Part shown: positions 1 to 7,305 of the stretch, in pieces | How positions within the stretch are numbered: the first letter of the stretch is position 1 | Layout: the number at the start of each line of letters is the position of its first letter | Source of the DNA: an uncultured Bacteroidales bacterium | Lineage (GTDB): Bacteria > Bacteroidota > Bacteroidia > Bacteroidales > F082 | DNA length: 64,000 bases | Direction: 5' to 3' | Assembly (NCBI GenBank): GCA_900317055.1 | Contig: ONFF01000004.1 | Span: 1 to 64,000, forward strand | The notes under the pieces: generated by a model | What the model was told of the DNA's origin: nothing | Database searches by the model: none | Seen by the model: the letters and a program-made list of their open reading frames with translations, nothing else | Translations under genes and position numbers: made by a program

Positions 1-251
1 TCAGCGTGTTTGTACCAGATCATGCCACCACGAATGATATCCACTTCCTGTTGCTTGCCCCAGCCGCCACCCATGTGGACGAACTGCGCATTGTCCAAGA
101 ACAACTCCGCCAGACGGTTGGCATTTTTCTCCGCCATCCAAACCCACTTCTGATTCGAGAGGTCTATCAACTCCTGTTCTTCCTTACTTACCTGTGCAAA
201 TGCCGTCATACTTACGATAACCAGCACTGCGAAAAACATCATTTTCTTCAT
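1..251 (-). CDS. NTF2-like (DUF4440/SnoaL-type) exported protein, 3' end cut by window edge
   Basis: Reading leftward from an ATG at 249-251, the frame stays open to the window edge (83 codons). It opens with a clear signal peptide (residues 1-20, ending TAFAQ). The segment around residues 28-70 (SNQKWVWMAEKN, then LAELFLDNAQFVHMGGGWGK) is typical of the cone-shaped NTF2/SnoaL fold of DUF4440 proteins, which are usually about 150 residues long. The catalytic role is unknown; such proteins are found exported in Bacteroidota next to redox genes. A -7 box lies just upstream at 280-287. The rest of the gene lies outside the window. Confidence 0.8.
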   Translation of the reverse strand, partial: MKKMMFFAVLVIVSMTAFAQVSKEEQELIDLSNQKWVWMAEKNANRLAELFLDNAQFVHMGGGWGKQQEVDIIRGGMIWYKHA

Positions 252-279
252 ATCTTGATATGTTTAATATTCGATGGTG

Positions 280-287
280 CAAAGGTA
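280..287 (-). promoter_or_regulatory. -7 promoter box of the NTF2-like gene
   Basis: On the minus strand this reads TACCTTTG, a match to the Bacteroidota -7 consensus TAnnTTTG. It lies about 30 bases upstream of the ATG at 251. No clear -33 TTG is seen, but an inverted repeat sits directly upstream (292-330). Confidence 0.6.
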
Positions 288-291
288 CGAC

Positions 292-330
292 GAATCCCCG
301 CAACTATTTTGACAATAATTACGGGGATTC
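292..330. repeat. Perfect 9-bp inverted repeat, possible operator
   Basis: GAATCCCCG at 292-300 is mirrored by CGGGGATTC at 322-330 with 21 bases between them. The pair sits immediately upstream of the -7 box at 280-287, over the region a -33 element and an activator or repressor would occupy. It could be a looped operator or an RNA hairpin; the sequence alone does not decide. Confidence 0.45.
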
Positions 331-429
331 TTTCACTTTTTACCGAAAATCGCGATTAAGCGAGTGCAGAAGAACTTGCTCATTCTGCCGAGCGAGAGCG
401 ATTTCGACCGAAGGTCAAAAGCATGTTTC

Positions 430-1275
430 TTACTCCCTAAAGTCTGTAGGCGAAGCACCGAGATACTTCTGCACATATCGGCTGAAGTAGCTGGGTGAGG
501 AGAAGCCATATAGGTCAGTCAATTCGGTAAATGAGCGCTTTTTGTCTCGTAACTGGCGACTAATATCAAGCACCGTGTTTTTGTCTCGTAACTGGCGACT
601 AATATCAAGCACCGTGTATCGGTTTATCCAGTAGTTGGCAGGAAAACCGCTAACCTTCTTGCATACTTCGGAGAGGTATTTTGTGGTGACGCAAAGCTTG
701 TCAGCATAATAGCCGATGTCTCGGTTCTTGCGGAAATCTCCACGTTCCAGCAATGCCAAGAAACGCTCCATCAAATCAGCATATTGCGACGTTATCTTCT
801 CATTCCCATAGAGCGATGCGTGGAAGTCGAAGAAATCGATAATCATGCATTGGATGGCATTGATCATAGCATCGCGGTGGAAGTTGTGAGTTGTCAAAGC
901 CAAACGTCGTTTTATGTAGTCAAAGTCAAGTGCACACACCTTCTGCTGTTCAGGATTAAGGTGTAAAATAGGGTCATTGAATAAAGCCATTGACCCTTTC
1001 ATGCCATAGTTACTATGTGGGGTGGAAACCTCAATAAACTCCGGCGTAACATAAACCACATCTACATGGAAGTCATCGCTTTCGTTGACACGTTCAACCA
1101 AGTTGCCACGTCTGATGATAAGGCATTCACCAGCCTTCATCCTATATACATTGTTATTATATTTGAACTCACAGAAGCCCTTATGGCAATAGGCATGACA
1201 AAGGTAACCAGCAACTTCACCTTTGCCGATGCCAGTCAACGTGTTGGCCAATATGATGTCTCTACGTTCGTTCAC
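430..1275 (-). CDS. AraC-family transcriptional regulator with a 13-residue internal duplication
   Basis: A 281-residue AraC/XylS-type regulator. The N-terminal half is a cupin-like sensor domain (MKAGECLIIRRGNLVERV around residues 45-65). The C-terminal third holds two helix-turn-helix units: YYADKLCVTTKYLSEVCKKV, then TELTDLYGFSSPSYFSRYV, ending GASPTDFRE. The start is GTG at 1275; no better ATG is seen upstream. The oddity is an exact in-frame tandem copy of NTVLDISRQLRDK in the linker helix between the two HTH units. With one copy removed, the protein aligns without gaps to the AraC paralogue at 6403-7221. The duplication probably alters or abolishes DNA binding. The target is unknown; the NTF2-like gene downstream on the same strand is one candidate. 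Confidence 0.85.
   Translation of the reverse strand: MNERRDIILANTLTGIGKGEVAGYLCHAYCHKGFCEFKYNNNVYRMKAGECLIIRRGNLVERVNESDDFHVDVVYVTPEFIEVSTPHSNYGMKGSMALFNDPILHLNPEQQKVCALDFDYIKRRLALTTHNFHRDAMINAIQCMIIDFFDFHASLYGNEKITSQYADLMERFLALLERGDFRKNRDIGYYADKLCVTTKYLSEVCKKVSGFPANYWINRYTVLDISRQLRDKNTVLDISRQLRDKKRSFTELTDLYGFSSPSYFSRYVQKYLGASPTDFRE
539..616 (-). repeat. Exact 39-bp tandem duplication inside the AraC gene
   Basis: Two identical 39-base copies lie at 539-577 and 578-616, in frame, encoding the same 13 residues twice. There is no third copy and no mismatch, so the event looks recent and could revert by slippage or recombination. Confidence 0.95.
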
Positions 1276-1310
1276 GCCTCAAAGGTACTGCTTTTTTACG
1301 ATAATATATA

Positions 1311-1742
1311 TCAATTCGTAAGAAAAAGAGTAAAAATACTGTCTAGCTCACAAGTGCCCAGGTATCTCTCAAGATGCTTTAGAGCAAGGGTGTAGTTCTT
1401 AGCAGTTCTTGGCTTATATATCTTTTCAATGTAAGTACGTGCGTAACTACTGAAAGAAACTTGAGAATCATCATTTGTAACTTACTCGACAATGTCCTTT
1501 AGGTTCCATGTAGAATAATCAACATGATTGAGTTTCTCAACCCATTGAAGAATTAGTGAACTGCAAAAACTCAGAACGTGGGGATCTGTAATCTCAGATT
1601 TTAACTTGACATTTTGTGATGAAACAACCTTTGAGGTTTTCCAAAATTGGCACCGACCATCAAATGTGAATCGGATGTACACTGCCCAAAAACCATCCTT
1701 ACGAGGTTTTTGAACTACCGGTTTCATTGATACTGTTTTCAT
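1311..1742 (-). pseudogene. Tyrosine recombinase (integrase) remnant with an in-frame stop
   Basis: From an ATG at 1742 the first 86 residues match the N-terminal arm-binding domain of Bacteroidota tyrosine integrases (KDGFWAVYIRFTFDGR; SEITDPHVLSFC; WNLKDIVE). A TAA at 1482-1484 interrupts it. The same frame then continues for 57 more residues that look like the start of the SAM-like core-binding domain (VSFSSYARTYIEK, then RTAKNYTLALKHLERYLG) and stops at a TGA at 1311-1313, beside the AraC gene. The whole catalytic domain with its R-H-R-Y residues is missing. Family length is about 400 residues, so this is a dead remnant of an integrated element. The flanking intergenic sequence is AT-rich. 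Confidence 0.85.
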
Positions 1743-1879
1743 AATTATAATTGTCTATAAGAAACTACACTTATATACTCTTATAATGTAAAACAGTTGC
1801 TCTTAAAAAAGTTATCCCGTTTGCTATTATTTGCGATTGTTACACGGAATAACGGCTGTTTTTATAGGCTTATTATAGC

Positions 1880-1924
1880 AAAAAAACAAGGAGTCAAAGT
1901 GTTATAGCTTTACTTTAACTCCTT
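1880..1924 (-). terminator. Hairpin with T-tract, minus-strand reading
   Basis: The arms 1888-1899 and 1913-1924 pair over 12 bases with one mismatch. On the minus strand the stem is followed by a run of seven T (1880-1886), the form of a rho-independent terminator. No minus-strand gene now lies upstream of it: the neighbour is the plus-strand AraC remnant. The gene it served was probably lost when this strip decayed. Confidence 0.55.
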
Positions 1925-1936
1925 GTAATTAACTAA

Positions 1937-2566
1937 TTGATTTTCAGTATATTAAATATCACTCATCGACGGCTACATGTGCGGCTGCACGGCTCTGAAC
2001 TGGAACGTCAGATTAGCCGTTACCAGTATTTCTCTTATTTCTTCACCGGCTCGCTGCGGATGGAGCCTGATGAATGGCTCAGTATCACACAACTGCTCTC
2101 CCAGATGCGGCAAGAGTTGATAACTCACGATGACTCACCCTCGCTCAGAAGCATCTTGTTGGGCTATCTACACTTGATACTGGAATACTGCAACCGAATC
2201 TACCAGCGGCAACTCTCTGAAGAAGGCAATGGCGGCAGTGACCTTTTGAAACGCTTCCACGACCTGCTTCAACAGTATTTCCGCGAGAATCGACAACTGA
2301 CGCAAGGTCTGCCCACCGTTGCCTATTGCGCCTCAGAGTTGGCTTATTCGCCACGTTATTTCGGCGACATTGTCCACAAGGCTACAGGAGGAACGGCCAT
2401 CGGCTATATCCACAACTATGTCATCAACCAGGCCAAAAGCCTGCTCATGAACGGTCACAACATCAGCGAGACCTCGCGCCTCCTCGGCTTCGATTTTCCC
2501 CATCATTTCACCCGCCTATTCAAAAAGATGACTGGCCTCACGCCTAGCGAGTATTTGGGGAAATAA
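1937..2566 (+). pseudogene. 5'-truncated AraC-family regulator
   Basis: An open frame of 209 codons whose C-terminal half is a complete AraC DNA-binding domain (VAYCASELAYSPRYFGDIV, then SETSRLLGFDFPHHFTRLF, ending TGLTPSEYLGK). Recognisable family sequence begins only near residue 12; family members carry about 90 further N-terminal residues forming the cupin domain, which is absent here. The sequence upstream is AT-rich and next to the integrase remnant, so the 5' end was probably removed by an insertion or deletion. It could still make a DNA-binding fragment, but I see no promoter or good ribosome binding site. Confidence 0.75.
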
Positions 2567-2567
2567 A

Positions 2568-2714
2568 TCAGTCGATAATGCGAAGATGGAAGTTACAAAT
2601 GGCCCGCATTTCTGCCTCCATGCCGTTCTTTTCCAATTCCTTCGCCACGATGCTCAGGGCGGTGAAAGTGCAGCCCCTCGTGTTGGGGCTGCCGTTGATT
2701 AGTAGTGCTTTCAT
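2568..2714 (-). pseudogene. N-terminal fragment of a flavodoxin-like NAD(P)H/FMN reductase
   Basis: A short frame of 48 codons begins with ATG at 2714 and reads MKALLINGSPNTRGCTFTAL, the FMN-phosphate-binding loop of the flavodoxin_2 / NADPH-dependent FMN reductase family, then an amphipathic helix (SIVAKELEKNG). After residue 36 the family pattern is lost and the frame ends at 2568. Family members are about 180-210 residues long, so about 75% is missing. It is the last reading frame on the same strand as the operon at 2748-6265, 33 bases below the NTF2-like gene, and may have been its terminal member. Its 3' end abuts the truncated AraC gene. Confidence 0.75.
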
Positions 2715-2747
2715 ACTTTTAACTTGCTCATTGATTTCAATTGGTGA

Positions 2748-3227
2748 TTAATACGTGCTTGCCGCGCTGGAGATGATGAGCCAACGGTCTTCGCGTTTTT
2801 CGAGGGTGAGGCGCGACTGGAGTCGCCAGGTGTGGCGTCCGCCGCCATAGACGGCTGCGTTGATGCGGCTTCGGCCTACGATGGTGGCGCGGTCGCCATC
2901 GATAGATACGTCAATGTTTTCGTGCTCGGCGCTGTAGTAGTTCAGCGTGCCGTCCACAATGGCGTCGATATACTCACGTTTCGTCTGCCGCAAACCTGTC
3001 ATGTGGGTCAGCACGAAGTCGGCGGCGTGCAGGGCAGCGAGGGTGACAGTGTCCTTGGAGATCATCGCGTCGCACATCGATCGGAAGACTTGTTCTATCT
3101 GCTGGCGGTCGTTCAGTGTCTTAGTGGTTCTGGTTTTTTCCGCCATGTCGCAATCAGTGGGTTCCTGCGAATTGGCACACGATGAAATCATAGTCATAAG
3201 GGTGATGAGTATTAAAAGTCTTTTCAT
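2748..3227 (-). CDS. NTF2-like (SnoaL/DUF4440-type) lipoprotein
   Basis: 159 residues with a lipoprotein signal (MKRLLILITLMTMISSC; lipobox ISSC with Cys17), so probably membrane-anchored outside the cytoplasm. The mature part has the NTF2/SnoaL pattern: helix IEQVFRSMCDAMISKDTVTL, then the strand-rich C-terminus (ATIVGRSRI, WRLQSRLTLEKREDRWLII). Such proteins bind small ligands or act as isomerases or dehydratases; no catalytic residue can be assigned. It is the last intact gene of the minus-strand operon starting at 6265, five bases after the SDR gene. It resembles the partial gene at 1-251 in fold. Confidence 0.8.
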   Translation of the reverse strand: MKRLLILITLMTMISSCANSQEPTDCDMAEKTRTTKTLNDRQQIEQVFRSMCDAMISKDTVTLAALHAADFVLTHMTGLRQTKREYIDAIVDGTLNYYSAEHENIDVSIDGDRATIVGRSRINAAVYGGGRHTWRLQSRLTLEKREDRWLIISSAASTY

Positions 3228-3232
3228 ATTGT

Positions 3233-4069
3233 TTAATGTGTAGCCTTCAAATACTGTAAGTCGCCATACCAGTAGCTGGCGGTGCAGCCGCCGTCGATGA
3301 GCAGATCGGCTCCGCTGATGAAGCGGCCATGTGAGGACATGAGGAACTCGGCTAGGTCGCCCACCTCGTCGGGTGTTCCTGCACGTCGGGCGGGCATACC
3401 CTCAATCATCTTCAGATAGCCGTCCTTGCGCGGACCGTGCAACTCGTCGTTGGCCAACGGCGTAATGATGATGCCGGGTGAGATGCTGTTAATGGTAGCA
3501 CCCCGTCGGCCCCAACGGGTAGCCTCGTACATCACGCGAAGCACATTGCAACGCTTCGAGTATTGATAGGCTTTTAGCGTGTCGTTGATTTCCTTTAGGA
3601 ATGGCAGATCCAACAGCTTGTCAACAGAAGTTATGGCTAAGGCATCGTTTTGTTCCTGCGGTAAGGCTGGCAGGCGGTGACCGCTCTGCGAAGAGATAAT
3701 CACACCTGAACCACCCTCGGCAATCATCTTGCCGAACTCCTCCAAGAGGACGCTCGTGCCGTAGAGATCCACCCGAAGGATTTCCGCTACGGGAGCCTGT
3801 GAGGGTGAAACGCCAGCAGCATTCACCAGATACTTCACTTCTCCATTGCTGGTGGCGAAATCCACCAGCCGCAGGATGTCCTCCTTCGAACCGAGGTCGC
3901 ACTGGATGGTAGAGCATTCAAAACCTGCATTCTCCAATGTTTCTTTCGCCTTGTTGGCATTCTCTATGGAATAGTCTGCCAACACAATGTGCTTACCAGC
4001 CGACACGCGGCGGATAATTGCCTGCCCGATGCTGCCAGCACCTACCAAAACGGAAATTTGTTTCTTCAT
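3233..4069 (-). CDS. Short-chain dehydrogenase/reductase (SDR)
   Basis: 278 residues, cytoplasmic. The N-terminal dinucleotide-binding loop reads VGAGSIGQAI (a GxGxxGxA variant rather than TGxxxGxG). NAA appears after the fourth strand, the Ser-containing strand is VIISSQSG, and the catalytic pair is Y-x-x-x-K in YQYSKRCNV. The C-terminal region (SPGIIITPL, then the FISGADLLIDGGCTASY ending) is classic SDR. It should oxidise or reduce an alcohol or ketone with NAD(P); the substrate is unknown. Its start overlaps the end of the DUF362 gene by 4 bases (ATGA), which implies translational coupling in the operon. Confidence 0.9.
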   Translation of the reverse strand: MKKQISVLVGAGSIGQAIIRRVSAGKHIVLADYSIENANKAKETLENAGFECSTIQCDLGSKEDILRLVDFATSNGEVKYLVNAAGVSPSQAPVAEILRVDLYGTSVLLEEFGKMIAEGGSGVIISSQSGHRLPALPQEQNDALAITSVDKLLDLPFLKEINDTLKAYQYSKRCNVLRVMYEATRWGRRGATINSISPGIIITPLANDELHGPRKDGYLKMIEGMPARRAGTPDEVGDLAEFLMSSHGRFISGADLLIDGGCTASYWYGDLQYLKATH

Positions 4070-5094
4070 TTGTCGATACTTATTATAGTGTACTTGCGGC
4101 TACCGAGGCCAATTTTCTCGGCATGTTCAACGGTGTGGATACCATGACGGCTCTCGATGCGCTCTTTCATTGAAGCTACATCATTGTCCGCGGTTTGTTC
4201 TTGACCAAGGACGAGGTCGATGCAGGCCTGGTCAAGGGCTACAGGGTCAGTACTGGCGAGGATGCCCATGTCTTGTAGTGCCACAGGGGTGGGATTGCCG
4301 TTGCAGTCGCAGTCAATGCTCATGTTGTTCATAACATTGATATAGAGGACTTTCCCCTTGAAGTAGTCGTGCACTGCAGCGGCAGCATTGGCCATACATT
4401 CAAGGAACTTGTCCTGATTCTCAGGCTGGATGTAGTCCCAAAGATGGGTGTAGTCCTCGCATTGACCGTTGGTGTGGATGTAGGTCTTGCCGTTGCGCGA
4501 AGCCACGCCGATGCTGGCATTCTTCAGCACGCCACCGAAGCCGCCCATCTGGTGTCCCTTGAAGTGGGCGAGGTTAATCATAAAATCATAGTTTTGGATG
4601 TTCTGTCCCACGATGTTGTAGCGCATGTAGGTGGTGTCGCGCACAGGGATTTTGATTTCGCCGTCGGCATCCATGATGTCCACGCCACCGATGGCGTTGA
4701 AGCCGTGTTCCTCAATGACCTTCAGGTGGTCTTCGGTGAGCATGCGCTTGCCGGCGTAAGCGGTGTTGCATTCCACAATCTTTCCGTTCACCAACTGCAC
4801 CAGAGGTCCAATCAAGTCGGCCTTCAAGTGGTTGTTGTTGCCGGCCTCGCCGGTGGAGATTTTCACGGCCACACGGCCTTCGGCTTCTACGCCAAGTGCC
4901 TTGTAGATGTTAATGAGTGCTTCAGGGCTAATTTCGCTAGTGAAATAGACTTTCGATGTGTTTTCCATGTTGGGTGTTGTTGGTTCGGTTTGTTCTTGTT
5001 GTTCGGTTGTTGGATTGCCGTTTTTGTTTTGGCAGTTTGTGTTGGCCATCACCAATGCCATGGCGGTGAGAACCAATAGTTTCCTAACTTTCAT
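4066..5094 (-). CDS. Exported DUF362-domain protein (copy 1)
   Basis: 342 residues: an N-terminal signal sequence ending near Cys21 (MANTNC, an atypical lipobox), a Thr/Gln/Glu-rich linker, then a DUF362 domain. DUF362 landmarks are RVAVKISTGE, IVECNTAY, the central NLAHFKGHQMGGFGGVLKN and the terminal STDPVALDQACID. The domain also occurs in Fe-S proteins, but no CxxCxxC ferredoxin motif is present here; only a CDC pair is seen near residue 262. The function of the family is unknown. A close paralogue lies at 10916-11947. It is third in the operon, after the flavodoxin gene (23-base gap). Confidence 0.88.
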   Translation of the reverse strand: MKVRKLLVLTAMALVMANTNCQNKNGNPTTEQQEQTEPTTPNMENTSKVYFTSEISPEALINIYKALGVEAEGRVAVKISTGEAGNNNHLKADLIGPLVQLVNGKIVECNTAYAGKRMLTEDHLKVIEEHGFNAIGGVDIMDADGEIKIPVRDTTYMRYNIVGQNIQNYDFMINLAHFKGHQMGGFGGVLKNASIGVASRNGKTYIHTNGQCEDYTHLWDYIQPENQDKFLECMANAAAAVHDYFKGKVLYINVMNNMSIDCDCNGNPTPVALQDMGILASTDPVALDQACIDLVLGQEQTADNDVASMKERIESRHGIHTVEHAEKIGLGSRKYTIISIDK

Positions 5095-5117
5095 GTTGTC
5101 AAGTGTTTAATTTGTTT

Positions 5118-5735
5118 TCAAAGACTCTTCAACCATTTCTCAACTTTTGCCTTGCCTGTGCGGACTTCATGTCCATAGATGCTGAACTCGCCCGTGACCT
5201 TGGTCTTCGGGAAAGCTTTCTTTACATCGCTGGCGCAGGAAGCTAAGCCGCTGCCTTCATGGGTGGTAAAGGGGATGACGGTCTTGCCGTCGAGGTTGAT
5301 GTCCTTGAAGAGGGTGAACATCACCTGCGGATAGGTGCCCCACCAGACTGGGCCTCCGATGAAGACGGTGTCGTATTGGCTGAGGTCGGGAGCAGTGCCT
5401 TCGTAAGGCGGCAGTTCGCCCTTGTTGGCTTCTTCTTTGGCCAGTTCGATGAGCGACATATAGGCCATGCCGTCGTACTTGTGCGTGACGATCTCAAACT
5501 GGTCGGCACCTTTGATTTCAGTGATGTAGTCGGCCACGATCTTGGTGTTGCCGACCTCGATGTTGCCCACGCTGTAGTTGTCGCCCGCATGGGAGAAGAA
5601 AATGACGATGGATTTGTTCATATTCTGTGATTTTAAGTTGTTGGCTTGAGACGCACGGCCGTGCGTCTTTACTTCTTGTGCATTGCAGCTAGTGACCATG
5701 AGGAGTGCCAGGACTGCGGTAATGATTCTTTTCAT
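5118..5735 (-). CDS. Exported flavodoxin-family protein
   Basis: 205 residues with a signal/lipoprotein leader (MKRIITAVLALLMVTSC, Cys17). The mature domain has the flavodoxin_4 layout: KSIVIFFSHAGDNYSVGN around residues 43-60 as a modified FMN-phosphate loop, then FIGGPVWWGTYPQVM, and TTHEGSGLASC near residue 160. It probably carries FMN and moves electrons or reduces a substrate. An exported flavodoxin is unusual in most bacteria but common in Bacteroidales operons of this type. The gene overlaps the preceding acetyltransferase gene by 4 bases. Confidence 0.88.
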   Translation of the reverse strand: MKRIITAVLALLMVTSCNAQEVKTHGRASQANNLKSQNMNKSIVIFFSHAGDNYSVGNIEVGNTKIVADYITEIKGADQFEIVTHKYDGMAYMSLIELAKEEANKGELPPYEGTAPDLSQYDTVFIGGPVWWGTYPQVMFTLFKDINLDGKTVIPFTTHEGSGLASCASDVKKAFPKTKVTGEFSIYGHEVRTGKAKVEKWLKSL

Positions 5736-6265
5736 AGTTCTATAATGTTTTTAATGAATTTCGCTGGATTGCCACCCACGATGGTATTCGGGGCCACATC
5801 TTTGGTGACCACAGCTCCCGCAGCCACGACGGCATTCTTTCCGACGGTTACGCCGGGCAGGATGGTGGCTCCAGCGCCAATCCAAGCGTTTTCGCAGATG
5901 TGGACGGGTTTGCAAAGCAGAATTTGGCGGTCGTAGAGGTCGTGGTTATTGGAGATGAGTTGCGCATTAGCGGCAATCATGGCACCGTCGTCGATGGTGA
6001 TGCCTCCGCGGCCCATCATCAGGCAGTTGTTCATGATCATTACATTCTTCCCGATGTGTACATGATGGAAGCAGACTCCGGTAAGGCCAGGCATCACCCA
6101 GCCGCCTTCGCCGAGGTTATCGCCGAAGAGCTCATGCACGAGGGCGTTGTACTCGTCGGTGTAGGGCATCGTGTGGTTCAGTTTGAAAAGGACTTGCGCT
6201 TGGCGCACGCCTTCCGCATGTTCTTCGGCTGTGGTCAGCCTGGGGTCAACTCTTTGTTCTTGCAT
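5732..6265 (-). CDS. Sugar O-acetyltransferase-like hexapeptide-repeat protein (LacA/Maa type)
   Basis: 177 residues with left-handed beta-helix hexapeptide repeats (VHIGKNVMIMNN, GGITIDDGAMIAANAQLISN, GAGATILPGVTVGKNAVVAA) and the LacA/Maa hallmark NHDLYDRQ followed by IVGGNPAKFIK. The family transfers acetyl from acetyl-CoA to sugars or similar hydroxyl groups and works as a cytoplasmic trimer. It is the first gene of the operon 6265-2748, with a -7 box at 6291-6298 just upstream. The acceptor cannot be told from sequence. Confidence 0.9.
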   Translation of the reverse strand: MQEQRVDPRLTTAEEHAEGVRQAQVLFKLNHTMPYTDEYNALVHELFGDNLGEGGWVMPGLTGVCFHHVHIGKNVMIMNNCLMMGRGGITIDDGAMIAANAQLISNNHDLYDRQILLCKPVHICENAWIGAGATILPGVTVGKNAVVAAGAVVTKDVAPNTIVGGNPAKFIKNIIEL

Positions 6266-6290
6266 CGTTGTCAGGTTTTGAATTACGATG

Positions 6291-6298
6291 CAAAAATA
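6291..6298 (-). promoter_or_regulatory. -7 box of the redox operon
   Basis: Minus strand reads TATTTTTG, 26 bases upstream of the acetyltransferase ATG. No -33 TTG is evident, which fits a promoter needing an activator. The divergent AraC gene at 6403 is the obvious candidate. Confidence 0.65.
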
Positions 6299-6390
6299 CA
6301 GCGACTTACTGGGATATGAGTTTCACAAAAAGCATCATTATTTTTACAAAATCCATCTTTTTTTTTTGTGCTAGTGAGAGAAATAAAGTG

Positions 6391-6398
6391 TATTTTTG
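6391..6398 (+). promoter_or_regulatory. -7 box of the divergent AraC gene
   Basis: TATTTTTG ends only four bases before the ATG at 6403, with TTG at 6366-6368 as a possible -33. If this is the real promoter the transcript is essentially leaderless. It also shows that the long frame opening at 6268 is not translated from its first ATG. Confidence 0.55.
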
Positions 6399-6402
6399 CG
6401 CC

Positions 6403-7221
6403 ATGAAGATTGATTTTCAGTACGCTACGGATTTTCTCGGGATGAATGACCCTAGATTGAGTCACACTTGTATGCATCTAATTTGCACTGCTGGTGAAGG
6501 TAGTTTCGTGTTCAACGAAAAATGTTACCACATAGCGAAAAACGACCTTGTGGTGATGCCCAATCCCACCCGTGCCAAGAACCTCGTGTGCACTCCGGGG
6601 ATGGAGGTGGAGTGGTTCGCCGCCGACAACAAGTTCCTTGGAGGATTGCTCCCGTCGAACAACTACAGCATCGGGGGCAGCATCAGCCTTAACCAGAACC
6701 CTGTCATCAAGCTCGACGACCGACAGGCGGAGATTCTGCTGGAGGACTTCCATCGACTGCGCGACCGCCTCGACGACCGCTACTTGCTCTTCTACCGTGA
6801 GATGATGGGGAGCCTCTGCCTGACGATGATGTATGACATCTTCGAGCTCCACGCTCGCCGTGAGGCCACCGACACCCATAGCGACCGCACCGCCTACATC
6901 GTCCGTCAGCTGACCGACCTGCTCGCCACCGGCATCAGTCGCACCGAGCGTGAGGTGAGCTACTATGCCGAGCGGCTGAACGTCTCGCCGAAATACCTCT
7001 CCGCCACGGTCAAACGCGTGACGGGGCACAGCGTTAGCAGTTACATCAACCGTGCCACTGTGCCCATTTTGAAAAGCTTTTTGGACGACGAGCGCCTGTC
7101 GCTCACCCAAATCGCCGACCGCATGAACTTCACCTCGTTGAGCTATTTCAGCCGCTACTGCACCAAACATCTTGGGCAGTCGCCCAGCGAATATCGGCGC
7201 AGTCTGCAACCTAAAGGTTAA
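6403..7221 (+). CDS. AraC-family transcriptional regulator
   Basis: 272 residues from ATG 6403; the open frame extends upstream to 6268, but those 45 codons contain the promoter and do not look like protein. A cupin-like sensor domain (SFVFNEKCYHIAKNDLVVMP) is followed by the double HTH: SYYAERLNVSPKYLSATVKRV, then LTQIADRMNFTSLSYFSRY and the ending GQSPSEYRRS. It is divergent from the operon 6265-2748 with 137 bases between the two starts, the usual arrangement for a local activator. It aligns without gaps to the AraC gene at 430-1275 once the duplication there is removed. Confidence 0.9.
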   Translation: MKIDFQYATDFLGMNDPRLSHTCMHLICTAGEGSFVFNEKCYHIAKNDLVVMPNPTRAKNLVCTPGMEVEWFAADNKFLGGLLPSNNYSIGGSISLNQNPVIKLDDRQAEILLEDFHRLRDRLDDRYLLFYREMMGSLCLTMMYDIFELHARREATDTHSDRTAYIVRQLTDLLATGISRTEREVSYYAERLNVSPKYLSATVKRVTGHSVSSYINRATVPILKSFLDDERLSLTQIADRMNFTSLSYFSRYCTKHLGQSPSEYRRSLQPKG

Positions 7222-7278
7222 GGATGGCTGATTCTCATCAAATCATACCACAAAATGAGATATTTCGCCTAAAACCCC

Positions 7279-7286
7279 TATCTTTG
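7279..7286 (+). promoter_or_regulatory. -7 box of tcdA
   Basis: TATCTTTG lies 19 bases upstream of the tcdA ATG at 7306, with the downstream GCGG often seen after this box in Bacteroidota. Confidence 0.65.
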
Positions 7287-7305
7287 CGGCCTCAATGATT
7301 CTATT

